Below, one piece after another: positions 24,479-36,759 of a DNA stretch of 64,000 nucleotides. The DNA comes from Vigna angularis (Eukaryota > Streptophyta > Magnoliopsida > Fabales > Fabaceae). The notes beneath the pieces are model-generated. The model made no database searches, was not told the DNA's origin, and saw only the letters and a list, made by a program, of their open reading frames with translations. Within the stretch, counting starts at the first letter, position 1. The number at the start of each line of letters is the position of its first letter. The DNA lies in NCBI RefSeq assembly GCF_016808095.1, contig NC_068980.1:1302001-1366000 (forward strand), given 5' to 3'. A program made the position numbers and the translations under genes.

Positions 24479-27400
24479 AATATTATGCATTATAGTTGTC
24501 ATTGCTGTGTAAGATATCATATTTGAAGCATTTTGACCCTTCTTTCCAGCAATACTGCATTGTACTACAATTAGAACCGGATGGCCCAACCATGACATTG
24601 TATCCATATTCAAAACTGTACTCAATGCCTGTCTGGTCTATTTCTTAACTTTTACATTTTTCAAATTCATGAATAATATTCGATGATATGAATTACCTAC
24701 TAAACGAGTTGGCATTTTTTATTTATAGGTTTACCTCACATTAAAGAAAACATAGATTGTTCATGTATGATTATTTAACATGTTATCAATTACAGTTTAT
24801 TCTGTATCAAATCTTGTAGAAGATATCGACAAATAGATTCGTTTCCAACTTTATTCCCAAGTTTAGATGAATAATGTTTCTGCAGTTTTATAATCCATGT
24901 GGTTTTCATGTCAAACCCTCAATCCATCACTGTAATGATCACGTGAAAAGGGTCAAGTTCCTTTAATTTGTAAGGGTCAACAATCTATTAGCCATAGAGT
25001 AAGGATTCTATATTCAGATCCATATTCAGATAACTTCATGTAGTTTTACATTGTTTCTTTTTATGACATAAATCTTTGTGAAATATATGACATCAAATCA
25101 CTCTGCCATCCCCCAATAGTTCGAATTTAAATTGAAGAAAAAGTAATGTTTTGTTCGATAACTTTTTTTGGGATGGAGAAGTACATTGATATATCTGGTT
25201 CAAGGTTTGACTTGAAGTAATTTTCAGCCCAAAAAATGGAGTGTTACACACAACCTTAAGGTCAAGCAAAGAGTCTTAGGTCTTAAATTTTAACTTATCC
25301 AAGAACATATGTCAAACCTATATAAGGTTTGACATATGCATACTGATACATTTTAGTTGGGGGCATCCTTTGGACAGGGAAAGGACATTAGAAAGCTACT
25401 ATCAAATGAAAAAATAATTTGCTACATCGACAAAAATTTCTGTCCACCATTTCTTTGACAGGTAATGTGTGATAACTACTCAATTTGGACCATATGAAAG
25501 AAGTTGCGATGAGAACATGACTTGCAAAGAAGAAAAATTGATTTGACCAAGTGACACGGACCACCTAACTTATGTCTGTTATGAAAAGAAAACCCAAACG
25601 GAAAGTTTAAAGAAAAGCATGCTCTGAAATATATAATTGACACACACATGTTCTGAAGATTATTGTATGGTTATAGTTCATCATAATACTTTTGGACCAC
25701 CAGTAATCTTATTTTACACGGACTCCATATACAATCAAATTATAATATATAACAGGTCTAAACCTGACTTTATAACCAGTCTTATATGGTTAAAAGTGCA
25801 AATTCGGTCTTTTAGTATGATATGAGAGTTCATGTTACAGAGATTCACTTTTTGGCGTGGGAAGTTGTGTTGAATATCTACCATAACATAATATATAAAG
25901 TAAAGACAAATCCAGTAATTTAAAGAATTGCTATGAGTTTATAAAGATATACATCTCATTTTTTTATTAGATGTTATTATTTCAATTTACTTTGTAGATT
26001 TTGTTTTTTCCAAGAGGCTCTCACTTCTCGCCTCAATTTGATCACCAGTGTCCTCTTAGTTGTTTTCATGGATTCCTCTGATTGACACTCATACACAGAA
26101 GTCGTAAAGAAAAAGGTCAAGTTGAACTACTTTTCTATATTTTTCATCCCTATTAACAGTGAACGTAAAGGGAAAGGAACCATAGCATTTCAAATCCAAG
26201 AGGGGAAAGGGTTTATAGCTGTCTTAAAAAGTTTATTATTATTCTCTTTCTCTCCCAACCAAGTCCTACCTCCACTGTTAGCCTTATAACCATGTGGCAT
26301 GTTGTGCTAGCTTTTATTTGTAACAAGTTTGCACATGGATGTTATACCTTATTCTGGAAAATATGAAATTGGTGTTTTAGGCATTATTCAAGCCATCATT
26401 CAACTTCTTGAAAAAGGTTATCGTTTTTTTATTTTTATTGCTAACGAAGCTTAAATGTATATTCAGAATAATCATGTTTCTCAGTGCTACTTATCTAAGC
26501 AAGTCGGAAGTTTCAACGTCATGGAATTTCTGTTCAACTTACGTGTTTTTCTCGTGTTTTGATAAGGTTAGACTGGAATGCAACTTTATAAAAGTTAACT
26601 CCTTACATGTTAATTTTCAAAAATTTTAAAAACATGTTAAAATGTTAATTTTAGTGAAGCACTGGATATTGATGCTGCAAAATACACCATTTTCATAAAG
26701 CTATTTGGTGTAACATTACGAGTACATTTGGTCCAATTTCTAGTTTTTTTTTTTTTAAATGAAAAGCTTTTATAAACTAATTTTTATTTATAAAAAAGTA
26801 AATTTCATTTTTTTCTACGTCTTTCACTAATCAGAAAAACTCTAAATACGCTAAGGATGTAAGTCAGGATAACTTGTGTATGTTACTATTCTTAAGGCGG
26901 ATAATAGAATAAGTGTTGATAACCAAAAAACAAAACTGTGTCCTTGCATATTTGTAAGCTCTAAATACAAGTTTAACACTCTACAACCGAAATTGTATTA
27001 AAAAGCTTCATCAACAGCACGCCTCCTCTGTACTAGAATTTTTTTCAACTTCAATATCATAACAAACCAAATAAGATGTTATATAGAAGCTGGAAAAAAA
27101 ATGTCGTGTATCACTTGTTCACTGCTAACATAAACGTCATGGTTGCATTCTATTTATATATGCCAAAAATAGAAAGTACAGTGAATATGATAGTTGCAAG
27201 AATATGGATAGAAACTGTGCAAATTTTTGTCAAATAAAGAATTAAGCAGAACTCAATTGTTCTTCAATTACCCACACAAAAAATATGTAAAATAATCTGT
27301 TGCTATTTGTATCATTACTCAATAAAATGACATGTAAATAAACTGTTTTTGGATTTGCTACTACTCAAAATAAAGAGTTACACTATCCATACAACAATTT

Positions 27401-27766
27401 CCTATAGCACGTTATAAACTACTTCTTTTTCTATTTATCTTCCATCCTTATCTCCCTATTGATGGTTAAAAGAATTGCAAGCCATTGTTTGATAAAAAAA
27501 ACTCTGACATATACAAAATTATTACAGCTTAAGAGGTCAGGGCAACTAATTAATGCAATAAAAAATTCCTTTTTCAGATTGAAATCGACTAACTTTCCAA
27601 GGTTTCTAAACAATATATAAGGGATTTTCTACAATATTGATTTTCTTCAGTGAATGTTCCAAACCACTTAACTTGAAAAAAATTCGTTCCTCACTTCAAA
27701 ATCATTAATGCAATTCAAGGTTTGTTAATAATCGTTATCACTCAAAAAGGTGGTACCAGATGGCTC
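24479..27766. other. Intergenic region between trihelix and PPR genes (convergent)
   Basis: It contains the expected 3' UTR of the trihelix gene and, at the far end, of the PPR gene. A perfect 14-bp inverted repeat sits at 25306-25338. No other gene or bounded transposon was recognised. Short open frames here lack codon bias. Confidence 0.6.
25306..25338. repeat. Perfect hairpin, 14-bp arms and 5-nt loop
   Basis: CATATGTCAAACCT at 25306-25319 and AGGTTTGACATATG at 25325-25338 are exact reverse complements around the loop ATATA. It lies about 0.85 kb downstream of the trihelix stop codon. Confidence 0.9.
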
Positions 27767-29844
27767 TTATGACTCCACCATTTTACAATCATCAACCTTA
27801 CCGACTGCCTCGAGTATTGAAGAGTAGGTGATGAGGTCGTACTGAAATCCTTTTGAACTCATTTCTTGCATAAGTTTTGCAGCCTCTTCGAACAGACCTG
27901 CTCTGCTAAGACAACCAAGAACGGTGTTGTAAGAAACCCCATCTGGCTTAATAGTCGAGTTCTTCATTTTCGTAAACATTTCCAAAGCACGCTTTGGGCC
28001 ACCAGTTCTAGCCAAGCCATTCAGGATAATATTATGAGAATTTATATCTGGGGTGCATCCATTTTCTTCCATAGTTCTAAACAAGGAGAAAGCTTCGTCC
28101 ACCCTTTCAGCCCTTACCATTCCAGTCATGAGAGCATTATAAGCGTAAACATCAGGGGTGGATCCAAGTTTTTTCATCTCGTTAAAAAGGTTGATAGCTT
28201 CATTGAGTCTCCCACATTTTCCAAAATGCTTAATCATTACAGCATACACACGAGCACTTGAACATCCACAGTTCTCCTTCAATTCCTGGAATAGCTCATT
28301 TGCAACATCATAGCGCTTTGCTACTCCGAGGGTGTTGATCAGGCTGCAGTAGGCAGCAGGACAAGGTGGAAAGCCTTTTTCATCCATTTCCTCGAGAAGC
28401 AACAACGCCTTCTCAACTCGATTTGTTTTGCAGAAACCATCAATGAGAATTGAATAAGTAAATGAGCTGGGGACTATTCCATCTTTCTTCATCCTCTCAA
28501 ACCATGAAGAAGCTTCAGAAGGTGGTGCTTTGGCTTCGAATAAAGATTTGATGATGGTATTATATGTGACAACATTTGGAGCACAATTCAGCAATTTCAT
28601 TTCATCAAAAAGCTTAATGGCATCTCTTAGACGATCAGATCTTCCCAAAATATTAATCAAATTGTTCATCAGAATGATATCAGGTTTACAACCATCTTTC
28701 AGCATCTTCTTGTATATCATGTAGGCTTCTTCAACCCTCCCAGACTTCCCCAGCCCTCTTATCAATTCTGTGTAAGTAAAGACAGTTGGGAGACACCGAC
28801 TCACTCTCATCTCCTTGACCAGGCCCAATGCTTCTTCAACCCTACCCAACTTAAAGTATATTCCCATTAAAGTTGTATATATTTTCGCTGTGGGCTGCAG
28901 TCCATTTTCCTTCATCTCATCAAATAATCTAATGGCAGAGTCATGACGATTTAGTTTAGCAAATGTTGATATAAGTGCACTGTATGTAACAGTGTCAGGG
29001 AAACAATGGCCTTCGCTGCACATTTCATTATACAACTCATGGACCTTTTCATGATGCCCCTCTTGCATCAGCATCAAGATGACAGAGTTGTAAGTGCTCG
29101 CTGTGGGTCTGCACTTGCGACCCTTGACCTGGTAAAAGACAGATAATGCCCTGTTAACCATCTTGGTCCTGCCCAAGATCTTCACGATTTCGGACAATTC
29201 AGCAGGACCCATTGCACATGAACCCTTAACCATGTCTTGTATTGCCTTCCAAAGTTCACCGAACATCCTATGTTCATCCAAGCAGCGAATCAACGCCATG
29301 TAAGTGGTCGAATCATGTTCAAAACCCCTCCTCTTCCCAGCCCACTTAAAAAACTGAGTCTTGACAATAACCTCAACATCTACCTTTAGAATCTCGCGAA
29401 CCAAGCGAGCATCAACCTTCAGTTTCAGCACTTCCAAGGCCTTTTCTGCATCAGGTCCCCATTTAAATATTTTCAAAATCCTGATGAATCGCTCATCCAA
29501 TGTCCGAGAATAAGGTTCCTTCCTCGACACATATCTTCCTGTCACGGGAACGCTACGGTGGTCTCCTTCATGGGAATTAGGCAACCGAAACATTTGAACA
29601 ATTTCATTTTCTGCTAGTTTAATCAAAACCACCCAAAATCAGATATGGTCAAAAGTTGCATTGCCATAATTCAAATCAAACAAACTCAGGATTTACAAAT
29701 AATAATATCAAACAAAGAGAATAAAAACAAACATCAATTCAGTTGAGTGAGCGAGTGACTAGAACCTGTTTGCTTTAATCTCTGAGAGAAAGGAGGAAAA
29801 GTTGATATTCCCCTCCTCGTTGCAGCAATGGATCCACCAAGCAT
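27767..29844 (-). CDS. P-class pentatricopeptide repeat protein, At3g16010-like
   Basis: Two exons, 29844-29766 and 29610-27767, give 640 residues. The first exon is only 79 nt and is easily missed; without it the frame appears to start at a GTG inside the intron. The splice restores KQTENEIVQMF, which matches my recollection of Arabidopsis At3g16010 (about 640 aa). The N-terminus (MLGGSIAATRRG) is Arg/Ser-rich and looks like an organelle-targeting presequence. After a conserved region (LDERFIRILKIFKWGPDAEK), about 14-15 tandem 35-residue PPR motifs run to the C-terminus, with no E, DYW or SMR extension. P-class PPR proteins bind organellar RNA and act in its processing, stability or translation. 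The RNA target is unknown. Confidence in family and structure is high. Confidence 0.94.
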
Positions 29845-30061
29845 CGTTGGATTTTCTTCAGCTATACGCTTCGCCAAAAAAATTTGCTTACCTGAAGCTG
29901 CACGAATTTTTCTCTCATTTTATTTTCTGCGACAAAGCATGAACTGCAGAAGGGATGCTTCAAAATTCAATATTCAATCAATGAGATTCGTAACCCATGC
30001 ATGTTATTGGCAACCTTCTCTTTCTTCTTTTCAACATAAAGAAGAATTGTGTTGAACCTGT

Positions 30062-31584
30062 TCATTTATCAACGGTACAGATTCTCTTCTTCATTTTCTC
30101 AGTTTTCACAATTCGCACGGTAGACGAAAGAAAATAGCAGAAAGAACAAAGAAAAATAACTAATAAGGCCTGCTTTCATCAAGTGTTATGGGCTTCTTAT
30201 AACATTTGGATTGTTTCTCCCTACACCACACCACGTTACATTTCTCCCTGCACCCCCACATTTTGGAGTGCAACGGATTTCGAAAAAATACACAATTCAA
30301 GTCCGTCATATTAGGTTGACAAAAAAGCTTATTGGTATTTACACTCTACATTTATCACAATGCATATCTAGTCTTTGTCTTTGAAATAAAAAATTATTTT
30401 CATCTTATATGTTTATATTTAATTGATATGAAAATTTTGTTGTATCTCATTTCATCATAAAATTGATATATTTGTATTATGTTCTTATAAATATTTTATT
30501 TTCTCTAACATCAAATATTAATAAAAGTTATAATTATATAAATATTAAATAAAACTATAAATAATAATTGGGAAAATATTAAATATTTATAAAAAATAAA
30601 TATTATGACCTTATTAATAAGTTACGAAAGGAAAAAAAATCATTTAAGTTTGTCATCAAAATAAAAACTTGACTAATTGTAGTAAACTTCAAGTTTAATT
30701 TGGATAGGTAAAAGAAAATAAATTTGAAAATAAAAGAAATAGGAATATGTCAATTGACTTGATTTTTCTTTTTGTGAAGTGGAAGAAAAATTAATATCAA
30801 AATGTAATTTTATCCATACAATGGAATTTGATAAAATTGAAAATTATATGATTTCAATTTAAATCTGAAAAACAAGCCTGAGAGTTTTCATACTTTTTAA
30901 TTATTTTGAATACAAAAGTTTTCAATTAAAAAGCTAAAAAAACACTCATGAATTTAACCAAATAGTTATATGTTACAATTAGAACACTTTAAACAAAACA
31001 TTACTACGTATCTAATATAAAACGAATTCAGCACTATCACACTAAAAAAGTTTAAGTAATTTGCCTATTTTACAATATTATCAATATAAATAAATTTTCA
31101 AATCGTGTACACTTAATATAATAATAAATTATATATAAAAAAATTATAAGAAATAACAATCGATGCTAATCACGTCATTTCAACGAGCATTATAGTAAAT
31201 AATCTGATAATTTTATCCGTATAAGAACAGAAACCTGGTCCCCCCTAAACGCACCTCAGGTGCTTAGAGGCATTGCTCTAACCTGAATTGCAGAAAGAAA
31301 TGCATGACACTCACAATACAAAATGGGGGAAAAATAAGTAAATTCGGAGCATTTAACTCAATGAAAACAAGCATTGTAATTCCACTTATAGAAAATGGTA
31401 CACAAATAATCTAAAACCCTAGGGATCGTAAGAGTTTGACAAAAAAAAACAGGCCCAAGACCATAATTCATTCACCCATTAACAAATTTTCCATCATCAA
31501 CTCACCCATACCTACTTTTTCAGGCACAATTCATATTGTCGTACGTATCATAGAAAAAGATCATGGCAAAATCAACAACAAAAA
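30062..31584. other. Intergenic region between PPR 5' end and HSP110 3' end
   Basis: It holds the PPR promoter and leader at its left and the HSP110 3' UTR at its right. The middle is AT-rich without recognisable genes. A 13-nt palindrome, GCACCTCAGGTGC, occurs near 31250. Confidence 0.55.
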
Positions 31585-34500
31585 TTAAGCAGAGTCTGTG
31601 TTCTCTGACTTCTCAGTCTCCATTGGTTCGGCAGATGCTGGTGGTGGGGCCGGATTACCATTGTCACCTGCATTTTCATGACTGGTGGCATTAGGATTCT
31701 CCTGAGCTGGTGATTGTTGCGGCTGCTGTTGCTGTTCACTGCCCTGAGGAGGTGGGGTTGCTGGTGCTTCTGGAGTGGTTGGCTTTGGTGGGGGTGGCTT
31801 TGGTTTTGTCATAATTGGCTTACAGAACCTTTTATTGAAAGACAATGAGCAGTGTTAAGAAACAAAAGCCACAAACAGAAGAGAGACCAAAATCTTACGA
31901 ACAAAAGTTAATACCTGTCAACAGCTTCAGCTTTCTTTCTTATGTCAGCTGACAAAAGTACAGGGGAGGCATATTTTGGAAGGGTATCCTGGTGATGCTT
32001 TTTCTCCCTGAGCCAGTTCTCAGCTTCCACACATTCATTTAAGACCTGCAAAAGCAAATCAAATGGAAAACACGTTCAGCTCTATGGCAAATAGGAAAGT
32101 ATGAATAAAAGAGAATCAGTAGTAGCAACCAATTACCTTCTGTTTCTCACTGATGTCAATGTGATCAAATTTGGGATCACTTGACATTGCAACTTCTCTA
32201 TAACTATTTATACAATAGACGAGTTGGTCAATTATTGAACCCCTCTCCGTGTATTCTTTGTAACGCTCTTCAATTGGATCTCCTTGCTGCAAGCAAGTAA
32301 ATATCCAATTAGATTGTAAAAACTAAAACACAAATATATCTTTCTTCGCGACGTTTATGCATGTAATACTTTTGTTCACTGCATCCTTACAAAGTACTCT
32401 AAAAAAACCAGGCCTTAAGAATACAATAATCGGCTAGGTTCAGATTTTTCACTCCCCGAAATTTCTTGCCTTTTTGAGCTCTTCTAGTTTGGCAATGTAT
32501 ACACCTTTAGTTTCATCTTCACCATCTTCATATAGCCAGTCTTCCACCTCCTGAAGTTTAGTAGTGAATGCTTCTCTATCTGAATCAATGACAAACTCTT
32601 GGTATTTGTCATTAAGCTGAAAAGATAAGAAAAGATTATTTTAGTAACAATCAAATATTCCACATCAAATAACAAGAAAATCATGACAACTCTAACCTTG
32701 TTTCTCATGTCATAAACATAAGCCTCTACAGCATTTTTCTTGTCTTTTGTTTCCTCCATCACTCGATCTTGCAAAGCCATTTCAAACTCCTTCTCAACAG
32801 CTTTCTGAACATCCGTAGCTGACATTGCTCCATAAACTAACTCCGCCACAGGAACATTTATTTTCTTAATCTTTTTCTTTGGAGCCTCAGCCTGTTTCAC
32901 GTCAACAACTTGATTGATGCACATAATCCATAAGACATTTAATACTCAAGCTACAGGAACGGGACAAATTAGGTCACCTTTGGTTTATTTTCTTAGATTA
33001 ATAAATTATTTTCATTATTTGGTTGAAAAGATTTGGACAAAAGAAACAAGAAAACAATATAGCTTTATAGGGATTATGACAAGTGTAAATGAAGAGATCA
33101 AAACAAACCAAACAATGTCGTGCACCTTAAAACAAGGGGAAAAAAATGAAATCGACTGACTTTTGAAACTCAAACACAATGAAAAACCACAATTAATCCA
33201 AACAATGTCCAGAAAATTTAAGTTCACACTATTATCTCATACGTCAAATATACTATTTATAGTAATTCATTTAAGGTCTAGTAATAAACCCCTAACTCTG
33301 ATCCCAATTACCAATGGCATCTTATTTATGAGTAGTATACTATTAGAAACAGCCTAGACATAGACAGGAAACCACAAAATAACATAAGATCTAAATATCA
33401 AAAATAGAAATATCACATCTAAAAATTTAACAATTACACAAGCATTCCAATCATATGCTTAAAATTTCCTTTGACCATTTACCTTGGTATCAGTATCCAT
33501 TTGCACAGGCTTATCTCCTGCCTCAGAGGTACCATTTTCTGCTCCAGGGACATCAGCAGTTGCATTGGCATTAGCATCTTGCATGTTAACATCATTGTCA
33601 TTGGTACTAGGTGGTGTGGCAACACCAGCAGCAGGTTCATCAGTTTCCATCTTGGCATTTTCCCCAACTGATTCTTTGGAAACAGGAACCTCAATTTCTT
33701 CCTCTTCCAAGAGCTTAAGAGAGAAAAATATGAAGTAAGAAACAGAGTCTATATGGTTTAATTCCATAATAATCTAACAGGCATAGAAATAATAAAAGCA
33801 AAAGCCAAAGCTAGAGGGAGGGACTCACAGTTGCAGATTCGATAGATACAATTCCATGTACATTCAGCCTAACTTTCACTTTAATTTTTGCTTTTTCACC
33901 TTTTGTTGATTGGAAAGGGCCAATCTGCATACATTTTAGTACACTTGGGAGTCAAACAACTGCCAAAAGAATGAGTTTCTGTGTGCACATAAATAATACC
34001 TTAAAACAGACTTACAGTACATGTGCTGCTCTATGCAGATTTAAGTACACTTGGGAGTCAAATGACTACCAAAAGAACATGGTGTGTGTATTGCACGTAA
34101 ATAAAAACTCAAAAACCAACTTACAGTGTATGTGCTGATCTTCGCTGGTGTTTGCAAACCACTCACATCATCATATTGAACATCAATAGAAAATGTTCCT
34201 TGCCTGTAGATTGTCAGTGCCTTGACACTTGGTATGGGATTTCCCTTGGGGAAGACAAGGGTACTTTGTTTACTATCTGGCCCACTTTCCTGTGCATCAG
34301 AGCTTGAACCTTTCCACGAGAGAGAAATTGAGAAAGGAAAGCTTTCATTGACCTTCACATCATGAAACAGAAGAGCAAAATTATATAAAATATAGTAATA
34401 ACGCATGTACAAACAATTCACCACACCAAAAACTACCAGTTGTCGAGCATAATTTACAATGAAATTCCAAATCATCAAATAATCTAATATGAAGGGAGAT

Positions 34501-35835
34501 ACCAAGAAAAATGCAATTGAAAACACATAACATGTACCCAAAAAATAACAAACAAATGCTCAAAACATGACTCAAGAGATCTAAACAGTCTTGCATTGAT
34601 AAATTTTGAAACATTGAAAAAGGGGCTTTTGAAGCAGAGAACAATACAAGCAAGAAGAAAATTACCTGAAACTCCCTCACTTTAAAAGTTGGACTGAGAA
34701 TTGCACACTGCAATGCACAACCCCTGGCAACACACTCACTTGCATTCATTGTGCGCCTAGGCTCCTTTTTGAAAAACTCTGTCAATATTTTATTTATAGC
34801 TGGTACACGGGATCCAGAACCAACCACCTCGACCATGTGAACATTATCAACTGTAAGACCTGCCTCTGCAAGTGCCTTTTCCAATGGTCCCTTAACTCGT
34901 TCCAAAATAGGAAGACTTAGTTGCTCAAACTCATCACGCTTGATAAAGCCTCTGACATCCTTCTCATCCATCAAACACTCTATGTTTAAAGGTGCCTCTG
35001 GATTAGCACTAAGAACCTTCTTCAGCTTTTCACAAGCAGCCCTCAATCTTAGACAAGCCCTAGCATTTTGCAATACATCAATCTTGTAGTCGTCCTTAAA
35101 CTTAGCAACAAAATGATGGAACAGAACCTCGTCAAAGTCCCTCCCACCTAGGGACCTGTCGAATGACTGGGACAACACTTTCAGCTGACCCTTTCTAAAT
35201 CCAGCAATGCACACTTGCATGCTGGCATGTCCAACATCCACAAAGGCAACATTCAGCTGATCATTCTCAGGAAGATCAGTCTTGTAAATTCCATAAGCCA
35301 ATGCAGTTGCTGTTGTTTCATGAAATAGGCGAAGTGGGTGCAATCCTGCTATAGTGGCTGCATCCAAGACTGCCCTCCTCTGCAGATCAGTAAAATAAAG
35401 TGGAATGCCAATGCAACAATCAACAACAGCAGCATTCAGATTTTTCTCAGCTATTTCTTTAAGGTTTGATAACATCATTCCAAATACTTGGGTAGGAGTA
35501 AATGTTTTCACTTCACCCAAGTACCTTGCATGAATCAATGGATATCCATCAGGCCCTTCAGTGACAACAAAAGGGAAAGTCTTCAGATCCCGCTGCAATT
35601 CTGGATCTGCAAATTGTCTACCAATTAACCTCTTTATTTGTGAGATTGAATTCTTTGGATTCATCATAGTAGATGCAGCACCAGCTGTCCCAAGGAACCG
35701 CTGTTTGTCACCAAAGCATACAATTGCAGGTGTTTCTCGCTTGGACTCGTCATTGAGCACCACATCAATCCCCCTCTGTCTTGCAACAGCAACAATGCAG
35801 CTTTCATTACCAAAATCAAATCCAACCACGCTCAT
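31585..35835 (-). CDS. HSP70-15: HSP110-type HSP70 superfamily chaperone (HSP70-14/15-like)
   Basis: Nine coding exons: 35835-34666, 34352-34125, 33924-33829, 33713-33483, 32891-32697, 32616-32470, 32286-32137, 32045-31915, 31828-31585. They give 863 in-frame residues. Residues 1-390 form the actin-like ATPase domain (MSVVGFDFGNESC, VDVGHASMQV, VGSGSRVPAI). Exons 2-3 encode the beta-sandwich. Exon 4 encodes the long acidic insertion diagnostic of HSP110/SSE proteins. Exons 5-8 encode the helical lid, and the last exon a Pro/Gln-rich tail. There is no EEVD or HDEL ending and no signal peptide, so it is cytosolic/nuclear; family members act as nucleotide-exchange factors and holdases for HSP70. 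Intron 6 is GC-AG (donor AAG/GCAAGA at 32469). A 5' UTR intron at 36394-35866 is likely. Orthology to HSP70-14 versus HSP70-15 is not resolved. Confidence 0.95.
33921..34139 (-). repeat. Tandem duplication of about 100 bp across HSP110 intron 2
   Basis: Two adjacent diverged copies, about 33921-34029 and 34030-34139, share ACACTTGGGAGTCAAA, CCAAAAGAA and CTTACAGTxxATGTGCTG (plus-strand reading). The right copy includes the true exon 2 donor (34125/34124). The left copy carries a decayed, unused equivalent and runs to the exon 3 acceptor. Confidence 0.75.
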
Positions 35836-36394
35836 TTTTGCTTGATCTCTAAGCCCAAAAAACACCTGATGAAGGGAAACAAAATAAGTTCTGTGTCACA
35901 CTAACATCTGAGTCATAGATTCTAATCTGTTGCCCTAATAATAAATATGACTTCAAAAGAAAGGGAAAAAACATCAAACACAAGTTTTATCTTGTCTTGG
36001 CAATGCCTAGAGTACCCACTCATGCACTCCACAGCAAGAGTAATCAGATGCAACAGTTCTTAAAACAGAGTTAAAAGTAATAACATAATATTCAGAACGC
36101 AAGAGAAAAAAACAACATTTTCAAAACATCATTTTGCATGGTATACTAAACTTTGGAGATCAAATCATTCAACACTTTCCAACGAAACTGTAGTTTAACA
36201 TTCATTAATTCAGATGAGAAGTGCAAAATAAAACTAAAAGACTTACAACAAAAAACTTTCTCTTAAATGAAAAGTTGGTAACATAAATCTTAATTATAGA
36301 GAAAATGCATGAATATACCACCGAGAAGACACGGATCTATGACAAGAAGAGGCAAAAGGAACAGAAATCTAAGGGAAGACGAAATAGGGTTTAC

Positions 36395-36660
36395 CAGAGG
36401 GAGCGATCGAAAAAGTGAGAAACAATGGAAAAAAGGGTTTTGAGAGGTTCTGGAACAATCTTAATAAAGGGGCCAAGAGACTCTTGAGTTAGTTTCGTCT
36501 GGGGGCCTCTGTGGAATTTTGGGTTTGTGTTTAGTATTTGTGTTTGTGACCTTTGCACTTGTTAAATTGCCAGTTTTGAACGAAACAAAGGACGTGCTCC
36601 ACTCAATTGGTCCCAGAGATGTCTGGAGAATCCTCCCACCTTCTAGAAAATTCTACTACT
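36395..36660 (-). promoter_or_regulatory. HSP110 promoter and leader with heat-shock elements
   Basis: At 36641-36653 lies a perfect three-unit heat-shock element, TTCTAGAAAATTC (alternating TTC/GAA with 2-nt spacers). A second partial element, TTCTGGAA, is at 36448-36455. A CCAAT box (minus strand) lies near 36605-36610 and an AT-rich TATA-like sequence near 36470. The leader exon appears to end at the donor CTG/GTAA at 36395. These match the expected heat inducibility of an HSP110 gene. The transcription start is inferred. Confidence 0.7.
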
Positions 36661-36759
36661 CAGCATCTCTTCATGCTTCTTTTTGCTTTTTGCAACCCCT
36701 CAATTGGGCCTCTACACTGGGCCTTCAATAGTCTTCAAACTGGTCACAGTTAGTCCACT

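Noticed and set aside
29828..30055. Plus-strand 75-residue frame over the PPR 5' end
   Set aside because: It is antisense to the short first exon and leader of the PPR gene and resembles nothing known.
33471..33738. Plus-strand frames over HSP110 exon 4
   Set aside because: They are antisense shadows of the acidic linker exon, whose low-complexity codons open the opposite frames.
36519..36731. Plus-strand 70-residue frame with a hydrophobic start
   Set aside because: It lies over the HSP110 promoter, including the heat-shock element, and looks like a chance frame.
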